In this document: in pieces, positions 35,263 to 43,433 of the stretch
Layout: each line of letters starts with the position of its first letter
How positions within the stretch are numbered: the first letter of the stretch is position 1
Assembly: GCA_003222395.1 (NCBI GenBank)
Contig: QHWB01000038.1
Location: 96,699 to 160,698, forward strand
Length of the DNA stretch: 64,000 bases
Origin: Acidobacteriota bacterium
GTDB lineage: Bacteria > Acidobacteriota > Vicinamibacteria > Vicinamibacterales > CAVVIG01
Reading direction: 5' to 3'
Program-made: the position numbers and the translations under genes
The notes under the pieces: model-generated
Seen by the model: the letters and a program-made list of their open reading frames with translations, nothing else
What the model was told of the DNA's origin: nothing
The model's database searches: none

Positions 35263-36114
35263 TCATCCCCTGATAAACGCGAGCAGATCAGCGTTGATCT
35301 CGTCTTTGTTCGTCGCGCACATGCCGTGTGACTGTCCCGGATAGACTTTCAGCGTGGGGTGTTTGACCAGCTTTGCCGAGAGCATCGCCGACGCGCCAAT
35401 CGGCACGATCTGATCGTCGTCGCCGTGCATGATCAAGGTCGGCACGTCGATCTTCTTCAAGTCCTCCGTGAAGTCCGTCTCGGAGAAGGCCTTGATGCAG
35501 TCGATGACCCCTTTGAAGCCCGCCTGCATCCCCTGCATCCAGAACGAATCGCGCAGCCCTTGCGACACCTTCGCGCCGGGACGATTGGCGCCGTAGAACG
35601 GCCCGCTCAGATCCTTGAAGAACTGCGAGCGGTCCGCCAGAACGCCGGCGCGGATCCCATCGAACACTTCCATTGGCAGGCCCCCGGGGTTTGTGGCTGT
35701 CTTCAGCATGATCGGCGTCACGGCGCCAATCAACACCGCCTTGGCGACGCGCTTCGTGCCGTGGCGGCCGATGTAGCGGGCGACTTCTCCGCCGCCGGTG
35801 GAGTGACCCACGTGGATTGCGTCGCGCAAATCGAGCGCCTCGGCGAGCGTCGCGAGATCGTCGGCGTAGGTATCCATCTCATTGCCGTTCCATGGCTGGC
35901 TGGATCGACCGTGACCGCGGCGGTCGTGCGCGATACAGCGGTAGCCGTTGAGGCCCAGAAACACCATCTGGTCTTCCCAGGCGTCCGCGCTCAGCGGCCA
36001 GCCGTGGCTGAAGACCACGGCTTGTCCCTTCCCCCAGTCTTTGTAGTAGATCCGCGTCCCGTCGCCGACCGTGATCGTGTCATGCGTCCTCGCGCCAGTG
36101 GTGGTGACAGTCAT
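35263..36114 (-). CDS. Alpha/beta hydrolase, non-heme chloroperoxidase type
   Basis: A 283-residue hydrolase. The oxyanion motif HGWP (37-40), the nucleophile Ser105 in GHSTGGGE, an acid in HGDDDQIVP and the final His in GQSHG make a full catalytic triad. The close match to cofactor-free chloroperoxidases/esterases covers the whole length. The start at 36114 has AGGAG seven bases upstream. A longer version from 36219 overlaps the reductase stop as ATGA and would add 35 residues; it is possible. Real substrates are probably esters; the chloroperoxidase name is historical. Confidence 0.88.
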   Translation of the reverse strand: MTVTTTGARTHDTITVGDGTRIYYKDWGKGQAVVFSHGWPLSADAWEDQMVFLGLNGYRCIAHDRRGHGRSSQPWNGNEMDTYADDLATLAEALDLRDAIHVGHSTGGGEVARYIGRHGTKRVAKAVLIGAVTPIMLKTATNPGGLPMEVFDGIRAGVLADRSQFFKDLSGPFYGANRPGAKVSQGLRDSFWMQGMQAGFKGVIDCIKAFSETDFTEDLKKIDVPTLIMHGDDDQIVPIGASAMLSAKLVKHPTLKVYPGQSHGMCATNKDEINADLLAFIRG

Positions 36115-36215
36115 TACATTTCTCCTCTCGTCTACCGACACCTCGCCGCCCGTTCGTGATGTCGAGACAATACTCGCGAAGTGTCGTGCTGCTTCATCAC
36201 TTTTCTGCTGCGTGC

Positions 36216-37892
36216 TCATGATTCCGCGAGCACGCGATGCACGAACGAAATCGCAATCGATCCTTCGCCAACGGCCGACGCGACGCGCTTGATGTTACCG
36301 CCCCTGACGTCGCCGGCAGCGAACACGCCGCGCAGGCTCGTTTCGAGCAGGTGCGGCGGCCTCGCGAGCGGCCAGCGAGCCGCCGCGAGGTCGTCGCGTG
36401 AGATGTCGCTTCCCGTCTTCACGAAGCCCTTCGGGTCGAGCGCCACGCATCCTCCGAGCCACGCGGTGTTCGGGACGGCGCCGGTCATCAGAAAGATGTG
36501 CCTGATGTCGTGCCTTTCGACGGCGCCCTCAGGGTTCCGCCACTCGACGGACTCGAGATGGCCATCGCCGTCGAGCGCCACAATCTCGGTACACGGGTGT
36601 AAGACGATCGACGGCGTCTCCTCGATTCGCCGAATCAAGTAGCGTGACATGCTCTCGGCGAGCCCCTTGGACCGCACGAGCATGCACACGCGCTTTGCCG
36701 TCTGCGACAGGAACACTGCCGCCTGCCCCGCGGAGTTGCCGCCGCCGACGACGACCACCTCTTCGCCGCCGCACAACTGCGACTCCATGAAGGTTGCGCT
36801 GTAGTACACGCCCGCGCCCTCGAACCGTGACAGGTTCGGGATGGCCGGCCGCCGGTATTCGGCGCCGGTCGCGATGACGATCGTCCGCGCGGCGATGCGC
36901 GGTCCATCGTCCAGCTGGATGGAGTACGGCTGGCGATCGCACGTCAGCGCGGTCGCGCCCTTGGCGATCATGATCTCGGCGCCGAACTTCTCCGCCTGCG
37001 TGAGCGCGCGGCCTGCGAGCTCCTGTCCTGACACGCCCGTTGGAAATCCGAGGTAGTTCTCGATCCGCGAGCTCGATCCCGCCTGTCCGCCCGGCGCATT
37101 CGATTCCACCACGAGCACGTCCAACCCTTCCGACGCGCCGTACACCGCCGCCGCAAGGCCGGCCGGGCCGGCGCCGACGATCAAGACATCGCGGACGTGC
37201 GCGCGATCGATCGTGTCGTTGTAGCCGAGGCAGTCAGCGATTTTCTGAATCGTCGGATTCCGAAGCACGACGTCGCCGCGACAGATCAACACGGGGATGT
37301 CGACGCCCGCGACGTGAAAGCGATCGAGCAGCTGCTGCACGTCGGCGTCGCGATCGAGATCGAGGTAGGCGAACGGGTGGCCGTTGCGCGTGAGGAACTC
37401 CTTGATGCGCAGCGTGGCGGCCGAGTGCGTCGAGCCGACGAGCACGACGTCGCCGAGCCCCTGCGCGATCAGCTCCACGCGCCGGTAAATGAACGCGCGC
37501 ATCAGAACGTTGCTGATCTCGGGATCGGTCTGGATGAGGCCGAGCAGCTGTTCGCGCGTCAGCTCGATCACCTCGCCCGCCTGGTTGGCGCGCGCGCGCA
37601 TGAACGACGGGCGGCCGTGGAGCAGGTTGGCTTCGCCGGTAAATGCGCCGGGGCCCTGCACCGCCACCATCGTCTCGGCATCACCGGAGGGACGGACGAT
37701 CTCGATCTCGCCGGCCGTCACGACGAAGAACGGCGCCGCGTGAACGCCGGGCTCGAACAGCACCTCGCCCGGACGGACCCGCCGTTTCACGCCGTGCGCT
37801 TCGATGCGTGCGATCTGCGCCGCGGTCAGCGTCGGGAACAGCAGCGACGCGCGAGAGGGGTTGACGTCGGGCGTTCGCGTCGACTCGGTCAT
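36216..37892 (-). CDS. cNMP-binding / glutaredoxin-like / thioredoxin-reductase-like fusion
   Basis: A 558-residue protein in three parts: a cyclic-nucleotide-binding domain (about 20-135, [25 protein letters not shown]), a glutaredoxin-like part (about 148-225, [21 protein letters not shown]) and an FAD/NAD(P)H oxidoreductase (about 235-550: [39 protein letters not shown]). The CxxC redox pair expected in thioredoxin reductases is absent (the region reads [16 protein letters not shown]), and the glutaredoxin part has no Cys in its active loop. It may therefore reduce a partner by another route. The downstream hydrolase may be coupled. Confidence 0.88.
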   Translation of the reverse strand: MTESTRTPDVNPSRASLLFPTLTAAQIARIEAHGVKRRVRPGEVLFEPGVHAAPFFVVTAGEIEIVRPSGDAETMVAVQGPGAFTGEANLLHGRPSFMRARANQAGEVIELTREQLLGLIQTDPEISNVLMRAFIYRRVELIAQGLGDVVLVGSTHSAATLRIKEFLTRNGHPFAYLDLDRDADVQQLLDRFHVAGVDIPVLICRGDVVLRNPTIQKIADCLGYNDTIDRAHVRDVLIVGAGPAGLAAAVYGASEGLDVLVVESNAPGGQAGSSSRIENYLGFPTGVSGQELAGRALTQAEKFGAEIMIAKGATALTCDRQPYSIQLDDGPRIAARTIVIATGAEYRRPAIPNLSRFEGAGVYYSATFMESQLCGGEEVVVVGGGNSAGQAAVFLSQTAKRVCMLVRSKGLAESMSRYLIRRIEETPSIVLHPCTEIVALDGDGHLESVEWRNPEGAVERHDIRHIFLMTGAVPNTAWLGGCVALDPKGFVKTGSDISRDDLAAARWPLARPPHLLETSLRGVFAAGDVRGGNIKRVASAVGEGSIAISFVHRVLAES

Positions 37893-38015
37893 TGGCGGAT
37901 CAGTCTACGCGCGCGCAGTCCGCGCGTCCACGCAGGCCGGTGTCGGCGAATGAACAGGGCTCGAGAGTGGTACGTTGTTACATTGATCTGCCCCGTGCCT
38001 GCAGAGGGCTGAGAC

Positions 38016-38267
38016 GTGATGATCGAGTCCCACGATTCCGACAAAGCTGCCTTCGAAGTCGGCAAAGGTCGACGGACGGTCATGGTCAGGTCATCGAACG
38101 CGACGACTCTCGGCGAGGTCGTGAACGATCGGGCCAGAGGCCGATCGCATGAATCGGAGATCACCGTTTACAAGGCGATGGGAATCGCGATGGAAGACAT
38201 GGTCGCCGCGAACCTGGCGTACCGCAGCACGCAGCGCTCCATCGGCGGCGCTTCAATCGATTTGTAG
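38016..38267 (+). pseudogene. C-terminal remnant of ornithine cyclodeaminase/mu-crystallin family
   Basis: An 83-codon frame whose second half, LGEVVNDRARGRSHESEITV followed by YKAMGIAMEDMVAANLAY, matches the C-terminal end of ornithine cyclodeaminase/alanine dehydrogenase-like enzymes (normally about 310-330 residues). The NAD-binding Rossmann part is missing, so it is a truncated relic. Upstream (37893-38015) nothing else of the enzyme is seen. The gap from 37893 to 38620 otherwise contains only this and the next fragment. Confidence 0.6.
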
Positions 38268-38428
38268 AATTCGGCCACCTGACCGACCGCGACGCTTCTA
38301 ACGCGCCATCTTCGCGACCGCTCGAACTCGTAAATTCCGCCATCTGCCATCAGCGAGAGAAACAGACGACGGTCTTTCACGACGTACGATCGGATAAAGT
38401 CCCACTGTTTGTCGATTCCAGTCCTCAT
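38168..38428 (-). pseudogene. Possible C-terminal fragment of a small lipocalin/META-like protein
   Basis: The minus strand reads SYVVKDRRLFLSLMADGGIY followed by EFERS, a pattern like the last strands of small exported META- or lipocalin-like proteins of acidobacteria. There is no signal peptide and the similarity stops after about 35 residues, so if it is real it is a truncated relic. It overlaps the cyclodeaminase fragment on the other strand. A chance match is quite possible. Confidence 0.25.
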
Positions 38429-38620
38429 TGCCTAATCGAACTCTGACCCAACCTCTTTCAGACCGATGTTCGCCCTGCAACATCTTTCACTCATGGAAAT
38501 GTTCCTCTCCACCTCGTCAACCGCCGTGTCCGTCCACTGCTCCTCGCGTCAGGTCACAACAGTGCCCTGAACCAGGCACGCGCGTTGCTCGAGGCTCGCT
38601 CCATCAGGGAGGATCGAAAC

Positions 38621-38986
38621 ATGTTTCTCAGAAAGTATCTTTTGGGTGTCATGTTCGCTCTCGCGATGGGTACCGTCATGCAGGCGGACCAACCCACCCT
38701 GAGCATTCAACAGCAAGCGACGCTCGTCATGTTCGGTGTTGAGGTGAGCGTAGTCGTGGACTGCCAGGGATCGACGGCATTCGAGGTCAATGTCGCCGTC
38801 AGACAGGGCGACATGGCGAGCGAGAGCTTCGGCGTCAATTTCACGTCCAACGGCGGCAGGCAAGTGGTGCCCGTTTTCGTCCCGGGCGAGTTCACACCTG
38901 GCGCGGCGGACGCCACGGCCGTTCTTGCGTGTAATCAGCTCCTGGAAGCAATCCGCGCCGGACAGTCGATCAAAATTACAGAATAA
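38621..38986 (+). CDS. Small exported protein of unknown function
   Basis: A 121-residue protein with a signal peptide (LLGVMFALAMGTVMQA) and a predicted all-beta mature part (EVSVVVDCQGSTAFEVNVAV; GRQVVPVFVPG). Two Cys (in VVVDCQG and AVLACNQ) could form a disulfide. GGAGG lies eight bases before the ATG at 38621. No family is recognised. It stands alone on the plus strand ahead of the PadR gene. Confidence 0.6.
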   Translation: MFLRKYLLGVMFALAMGTVMQADQPTLSIQQQATLVMFGVEVSVVVDCQGSTAFEVNVAVRQGDMASESFGVNFTSNGGRQVVPVFVPGEFTPGAADATAVLACNQLLEAIRAGQSIKITE

Positions 38987-39051
38987 CGCGCGTTCGAGCG
39001 GCAGGCGTTCGTGAAGAAGCTCGGGACAGTCTGCTTGACCGGACGCCGCGC

Positions 39052-39075
39052 ATTACCCTAGAGTTCTAGGGTAAT
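39052..39075. promoter_or_regulatory. Perfect palindrome overlapping the padR start codon
   Basis: ATTACCCTAGA (39052-39062), a 2-base spacer, and TCTAGGGTAAT (39065-39075) are exact reverse complements. The right arm runs into the ATG at 39074. The position suits an autorepressor operator that would block both polymerase and ribosome access. Confidence 0.75.
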
Positions 39076-39415
39076 GCTGCGTCGCCGTCACAAGAAGCCA
39101 GACGCCCTCCAGGGCACGCTCGATCTGCTCGTGCTGCGGACGCTGCGCCGCGGTCCGCATCACGGCTACGGCATCGCTGCCGACATTCAATCGATCTCCG
39201 ACGACATCTTACGTGTCGAGGAGGGCTCGCTCTACCCGGCGCTCCATCGAATGGAACATCTCGGCTGGATTACCGCCGAATGGCAGACGACCGCGAACAA
39301 CCGGCGCGCGCGTCTCTACAAGCTGACCCGCGCCGGGCAGAAGCGCCTCGACGAAGAGCGGGCCAAGTGGGATCAGTTGACGAAAGCCGTCGGGAAAGTT
39401 CTGCGCTTCGCCTAG
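39074..39415 (+). CDS. PadR-family transcriptional repressor
   Basis: A 113-residue winged-helix regulator. The PadR core is clear: LQGTLDLLVLRTLRRGPHHGYGI, SLYPALHRMEHLGWI and NRRARLYKLTRAG. The short C-terminal helix is the usual dimer element of small PadR proteins. It is the first gene of a two-gene unit with the permease 10 bases downstream, an arrangement repeated many times in acidobacterial genomes. The perfect palindrome at its start is the probable self-binding site. Confidence 0.92.
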   Translation: MLRRRHKKPDALQGTLDLLVLRTLRRGPHHGYGIAADIQSISDDILRVEEGSLYPALHRMEHLGWITAEWQTTANNRRARLYKLTRAGQKRLDEERAKWDQLTKAVGKVLRFA

Positions 39416-39425
39416 GAGGGGAGTG

Positions 39426-42074
39426 ATGGGATGGGTTCGGCGTCTCCGCAGCACTTTCTCGCGCACGGCCGGCGACTTCGATGAAGAACGTCGATTTCAC
39501 ATCGATGAGCGGACGGACGAGTACGTCCGGAATGGAATGAGCCGGGAAGAGGCTCGGCGCGCGGCCCTCAAGCGCTTTGGCAACGCGACCCTGGCTAAGG
39601 AACGAACTCTGGACGTCGACGTCTTCCGCTGGATTGAGGACCTCCGCCGCGACACCGGCTATGCGCTCCGGATGCTGTGGCGCAGCCCTGGCTTTACGGT
39701 GCTCGCGATCGTGTGTCTCACGCTCGGCATCGGCGCCAACATCGCGGTGTTCAGCTGGATCGAAGGGATCCTCCTGCGTCCCTATCCGCTCGTTGTCGAT
39801 CAGGACCGGCTGTTTGCGGTCACCGGCACCAATCGCGGCGCTCCGGGCCACACCGACGTCTCGTGGCCCGACTGGCTCGATTTGCAGCGGGCGAGCACGT
39901 TGGCCGAGGCGTTCATCGGCGAGAAGATCACCGGAACGACTCTCAGCATCGGCGACCGCGCCGAGCGCGCGTCCGGCAGCATGGTCTCGGCCAATTACTT
40001 CGATGCGATCGGCGTGCGTCCGGTGCTCGGCCGCAGCTTCGAGCCGGGAGAGGACTCGGGGCGCAATGCGCATCCGGTGACCGTGATCAGTTATGAGATG
40101 TGGCGCGACCGCTTCCACGGCGATCCCGGCGTCATCGGCAAGACGCAGGTGCTGAGCGGTCTGCCGCACACGATCGTCGGCGTCGCGCCGAAGGGATTCT
40201 ACGGGACGTTCGTCGGCTACGCCTTCCAATTCTGGGTGCCGGCGTCGATGCAGTCGCAATTCGACGCGGGCGTTTACAAATTGGAAGACCGCGGCGCCCG
40301 GTGGATTGAAGGGTACGTGCGGCTCAAGCCTGGCGTGACGATCGAGCAGGCACAGGCGGAGATGTCGGCGATCGCGGCGCGCCTGGAAGCCGACTATCCG
40401 GAGACGAACCGCGGTCGCGGCGTGAAGCTGTTCCCGCTGTGGCAGACCCCGTTCAACAACGCCGGTGCGCTGCTTCCAACGCTTGCCGTCGCGCTCGTCG
40501 TCGTGCTCTCGGTCCTCCTCATCGCGTGCGCGAACGTGGGCAATCTGCTCCTCGTCCGGGCGTTCGCGCGCCAGCAGGAGATGACAATTCGGCTGTCGGT
40601 CGGCGCCGGCCGCGGCCGGCTGGTGAAGCAGTTGATGACCGAGGGATTGATTCTGTCGGCGATCGCCGCCGCGGGCGGACTCCTCGTCGCGAATTGGTTG
40701 CGCGACGCGCTCGCATTGCTGACGCCGCCGCGCGGCGGCGTCGTGCTGCGTCTGCCTGGCGAGCTCGACTGGCGTGTGCTCGCCGTGAGCGCGGGCGTGT
40801 GTCTGGGGTCGACGGTGCTGTTCGGACTGGTTCCGGCCATGCTGACGAGCAATATCGATCTCGCCGGCGCGCTCCGCTCGGAATCGGGCGGTGTGATCGG
40901 CGGCCGCAGTCGAGCGTCGGTGCGGTCGACGCTGGTGCTCGTGCAGGTGTCACTGAGCTTCGTGCTGCTGGTCGGCGCCGGCCTGCTGATCCAGAGCCTG
41001 CAAGCCGTTCGTAATGCGAGTCCGGGCTTCTCGACCGACGGCGTGCTGACGACGGGCGTCGATTTGTTCACGGCTGGCTACGACCCGCAGCGCGCGAAGA
41101 ATTTTCAGGACGAGCTCATCGATCGCCTGCAGGCGCTCGGCGGCGTGGAATCGGCGGCGCTCTCGCGCATGACGCCGTTCAGCTATCGCAACTATTCGAC
41201 GGCGCCGATCGCGGTGGACGGATACGACGCGCCGCCCGACCAGCAGCCGGCGGCGGACTACAACGAGATCGGTCCCGGGTTTCTCGCGACGATGGGCATC
41301 CCGCTCGTGTCGGGCCGCGAGTTCACGCGCGCCGACAACGAAAGGGCGCCGCTGGTCGCCGTGGTGGACGAAACGATGGCCGCGCAGTTCTGGCGCGGCG
41401 TGGACCCCGTCGGCCGACGCGTGCAGGTGAAGGGCCGATGGATGCAGATCGTCGGTCTCGCGCGCAACGCCAGGTACCGCAATCTGCTCGAGACGCCGAA
41501 ACCGTTTTTCTACGTCGCGCTGCGCCAGAATTTCTCGGCGACCACGGCCCTGCAGCTCAGAACGGCGCAACGTCCGGCGGCGCTCGCGCCGGCGCTGGTG
41601 CGCGAGATCCACGCGCTCGACGCGAACGTTGCGCCGTCGGAGCTCATCACGATGCGCGAGCAGGTGGATCGTACGACGGCCGCGCAGCGGATCTCGGTCA
41701 CGATCCTTGTCGTGTTCGGCGCACTCGCGCTCGTGCTGGCTGCGATCGGACTCTACGGCGTGATGGCGTCCACAGTGTCGCAGAGTTCGCGCGAGCTGGC
41801 GTTGCGGATGGCGCTTGGCGCGGGCGCTTCGGATCTGTTGGGTCTGGTGCTGTCGCAAGGCCTCGCGCTCACCGCGGGCGGCGTCGTCGTGGGACTGGTC
41901 GCGGCGTTGCAAGTGACCCGTCTGCTCGGCTACCTCCTATATAAGGTGAGCCCGCGAGACCCGCTCGCGTTCGCGTCGGCATTCGTCGTGATTGCCGTTG
42001 CGTCGCTCGTCGCGTGCTTCGTGCCCGCCTGGCGCGCGGTCCGGACCGATCCGCTTCGCGCGCTGCGGGGCTGA
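39426..42074 (+). CDS. FtsX/MacB-type orphan ABC permease (ADOP family)
   Basis: An 882-residue membrane protein. The N-terminal soluble part (FDEERRFHIDERTDEYVRNG) followed by a MacB-type periplasmic domain and a second FtsX-plus-periplasmic unit is the duplicated layout of acidobacterial orphan permeases. Transmembrane helices start near 85 (LAIVCLTLGIGANIAVFSWI), with further groups near 350-480 and the last ~110 residues. AGGAGGG lies just before the ATG at 39426. No ATPase gene is beside it, as is usual for this family. The PadR protein probably controls it. Confidence 0.92.
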   Translation: MGWVRRLRSTFSRTAGDFDEERRFHIDERTDEYVRNGMSREEARRAALKRFGNATLAKERTLDVDVFRWIEDLRRDTGYALRMLWRSPGFTVLAIVCLTLGIGANIAVFSWIEGILLRPYPLVVDQDRLFAVTGTNRGAPGHTDVSWPDWLDLQRASTLAEAFIGEKITGTTLSIGDRAERASGSMVSANYFDAIGVRPVLGRSFEPGEDSGRNAHPVTVISYEMWRDRFHGDPGVIGKTQVLSGLPHTIVGVAPKGFYGTFVGYAFQFWVPASMQSQFDAGVYKLEDRGARWIEGYVRLKPGVTIEQAQAEMSAIAARLEADYPETNRGRGVKLFPLWQTPFNNAGALLPTLAVALVVVLSVLLIACANVGNLLLVRAFARQQEMTIRLSVGAGRGRLVKQLMTEGLILSAIAAAGGLLVANWLRDALALLTPPRGGVVLRLPGELDWRVLAVSAGVCLGSTVLFGLVPAMLTSNIDLAGALRSESGGVIGGRSRASVRSTLVLVQVSLSFVLLVGAGLLIQSLQAVRNASPGFSTDGVLTTGVDLFTAGYDPQRAKNFQDELIDRLQALGGVESAALSRMTPFSYRNYSTAPIAVDGYDAPPDQQPAADYNEIGPGFLATMGIPLVSGREFTRADNERAPLVAVVDETMAAQFWRGVDPVGRRVQVKGRWMQIVGLARNARYRNLLETPKPFFYVALRQNFSATTALQLRTAQRPAALAPALVREIHALDANVAPSELITMREQVDRTTAAQRISVTILVVFGALALVLAAIGLYGVMASTVSQSSRELALRMALGAGASDLLGLVLSQGLALTAGGVVVGLVAALQVTRLLGYLLYKVSPRDPLAFASAFVVIAVASLVACFVPAWRAVRTDPLRALRG

Positions 42075-42284
42075 TTGCGCTCGCTTTAATCCCTCTTCAC
42101 CTTGAAGCCAGAGATCTTCAGCAAGGATCCGTGATTCGTGTTGCCCGCTACATCGTTGACGGCTCGATGCTGGAATCCGGGGCAACTGGCAAGGGCACAC
42201 GTGAAAATCGTCCGCACCAGATGGTGGCGAATTCATGTGGCCGGCGCGCAACGTCGAGGTCACATCGTCGCAACGAGTGACGAC

Positions 42285-43139
42285 ATGAGACGAAAAAGAA
42301 GGAGCGCAGGTGCGAGTGCCACGCGAGCGCCGTCAGGCCCGCGTCGCCTCGCCGCGGCAGTCCTCGGTGTAGCTGCACTCCTGGTCTCGCCGCGTGGCGC
42401 GTGGGCGAGCGATTGTCCCGGCCGCACCGACGTCATCGCAACGGATCGACCGGACACCACCAATTCGAGCCTGGTCGTTCCCTTCGGAAGCCTGCAGGTC
42501 GAAAATGGAATCAACTGGGCGGTCCATCAAGGGTCGCAGGTTCTCGACGCGTCGGAGACGCGGGCCCGGCTTGGTGTGGCGCATTGCAGCGAAGTGCTGG
42601 TCGATGTGCCCAACTACTTCATCGCCCTGAACGGGCTCGCCTCGTCGCAGCTGTCGAACTTCACCGTTTCGATCAAGCGACAACTGTTTCCCGAACGGCG
42701 CTCATTCAGTCTCTCGGCATCCGCCGGCTTCGGATTCCCGGTCGGTCACTCGGGCGACAGCGACGCCTTCTACACTCCGTACGTCCAGTTTCCGTGGTCG
42801 CTCGCCGTAGCGGACGACTGGTCCGTTAACGGGATGTTAACTGTGACCTGGATGGTCAATCGTGCGGAGCACACATCGATCGTCGAGCCGACATTGGTCG
42901 TCGAGCGGGAGGTTGGATCGAAAGGGGATCTCTTCGTCGAGTACATCGGAGACTTTGCGACGCGTACTCCAGCGAGCCACATTGCCGATGTGGGCGGCGC
43001 ATGGCATGTCACTCTCCGTCAGCAATTCGATTTCCATCTCGGTTTTGGCCTCACGCGCAGTGCGCCGGATCGCTATGTTGGCGTGGGGTACTCTCTCCGC
43101 CTCGACGGCTTGTTCGGAGCATCCCCGCAGCAGCAGTGA
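42285..43139 (+). CDS. Outer-membrane protein, phenol-MetA-degradation-like barrel
   Basis: A 284-residue exported protein. A long basic N-terminus (MRRKRRSAGASATRAPSG) leads into a signal core (LAAAVLGVAALLVSPRGAWA). The mature part begins with TDVIATDRPDTTNSS, the opening typical of Phenol_MetA_deg-type barrels, and continues in strands to GVGYSLRLDGLFG. The function of the family is not well defined. The start at 42285 is chosen over longer frames because the signal peptide begins soon after. Convergent with the following TonB gene set. Confidence 0.7.
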   Translation: MRRKRRSAGASATRAPSGPRRLAAAVLGVAALLVSPRGAWASDCPGRTDVIATDRPDTTNSSLVVPFGSLQVENGINWAVHQGSQVLDASETRARLGVAHCSEVLVDVPNYFIALNGLASSQLSNFTVSIKRQLFPERRSFSLSASAGFGFPVGHSGDSDAFYTPYVQFPWSLAVADDWSVNGMLTVTWMVNRAEHTSIVEPTLVVEREVGSKGDLFVEYIGDFATRTPASHIADVGGAWHVTLRQQFDFHLGFGLTRSAPDRYVGVGYSLRLDGLFGASPQQQ

Positions 43140-43140
43140 T

Positions 43141-43347
43141 TCAGTGTTCGGTGAATGTCGACGTTTGCGTCTGGTGGACGCTCGCCTTTCCTTCCGCTCC
43201 ATGCAGATTCAGCTCTGACGACGGGCCTAATCCACGCGACGCGGGAGCGTCCGATGCAGCGAGCAGCGCCATCGATTGATCCTGGCCAGCAACCGGAAAA
43301 CCAGCGCAGACGAAAACCAACACAAGCGTCCGTCCGATGACACGCAT
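43141..43347 (-). CDS. Possible small exported peptide downstream of TonB receptor B
   Basis: A 68-residue frame starting MRVIGRTLVLVFVCAGFPVAGQ, a good signal peptide, followed by a short Ser/Ala/His-rich tail. A weak ribosome site (GAGGTG) lies three bases before the ATG. It is on the same strand as the TonB receptor, 86 bases below its stop, so it may be a small accessory. No family is recognised; a chance frame cannot be excluded. Confidence 0.35.
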   Translation of the reverse strand: MRVIGRTLVLVFVCAGFPVAGQDQSMALLAASDAPASRGLGPSSELNLHGAEGKASVHQTQTSTFTEH

Positions 43348-43433
43348 GCGCACCTCACCCGCCGCCCTGAGCGCGGCGGACGACTTGAAGTAGAAAACTC
43401 CACGCTTCCTGGGCATCGCGGTTGTCACCGGGG

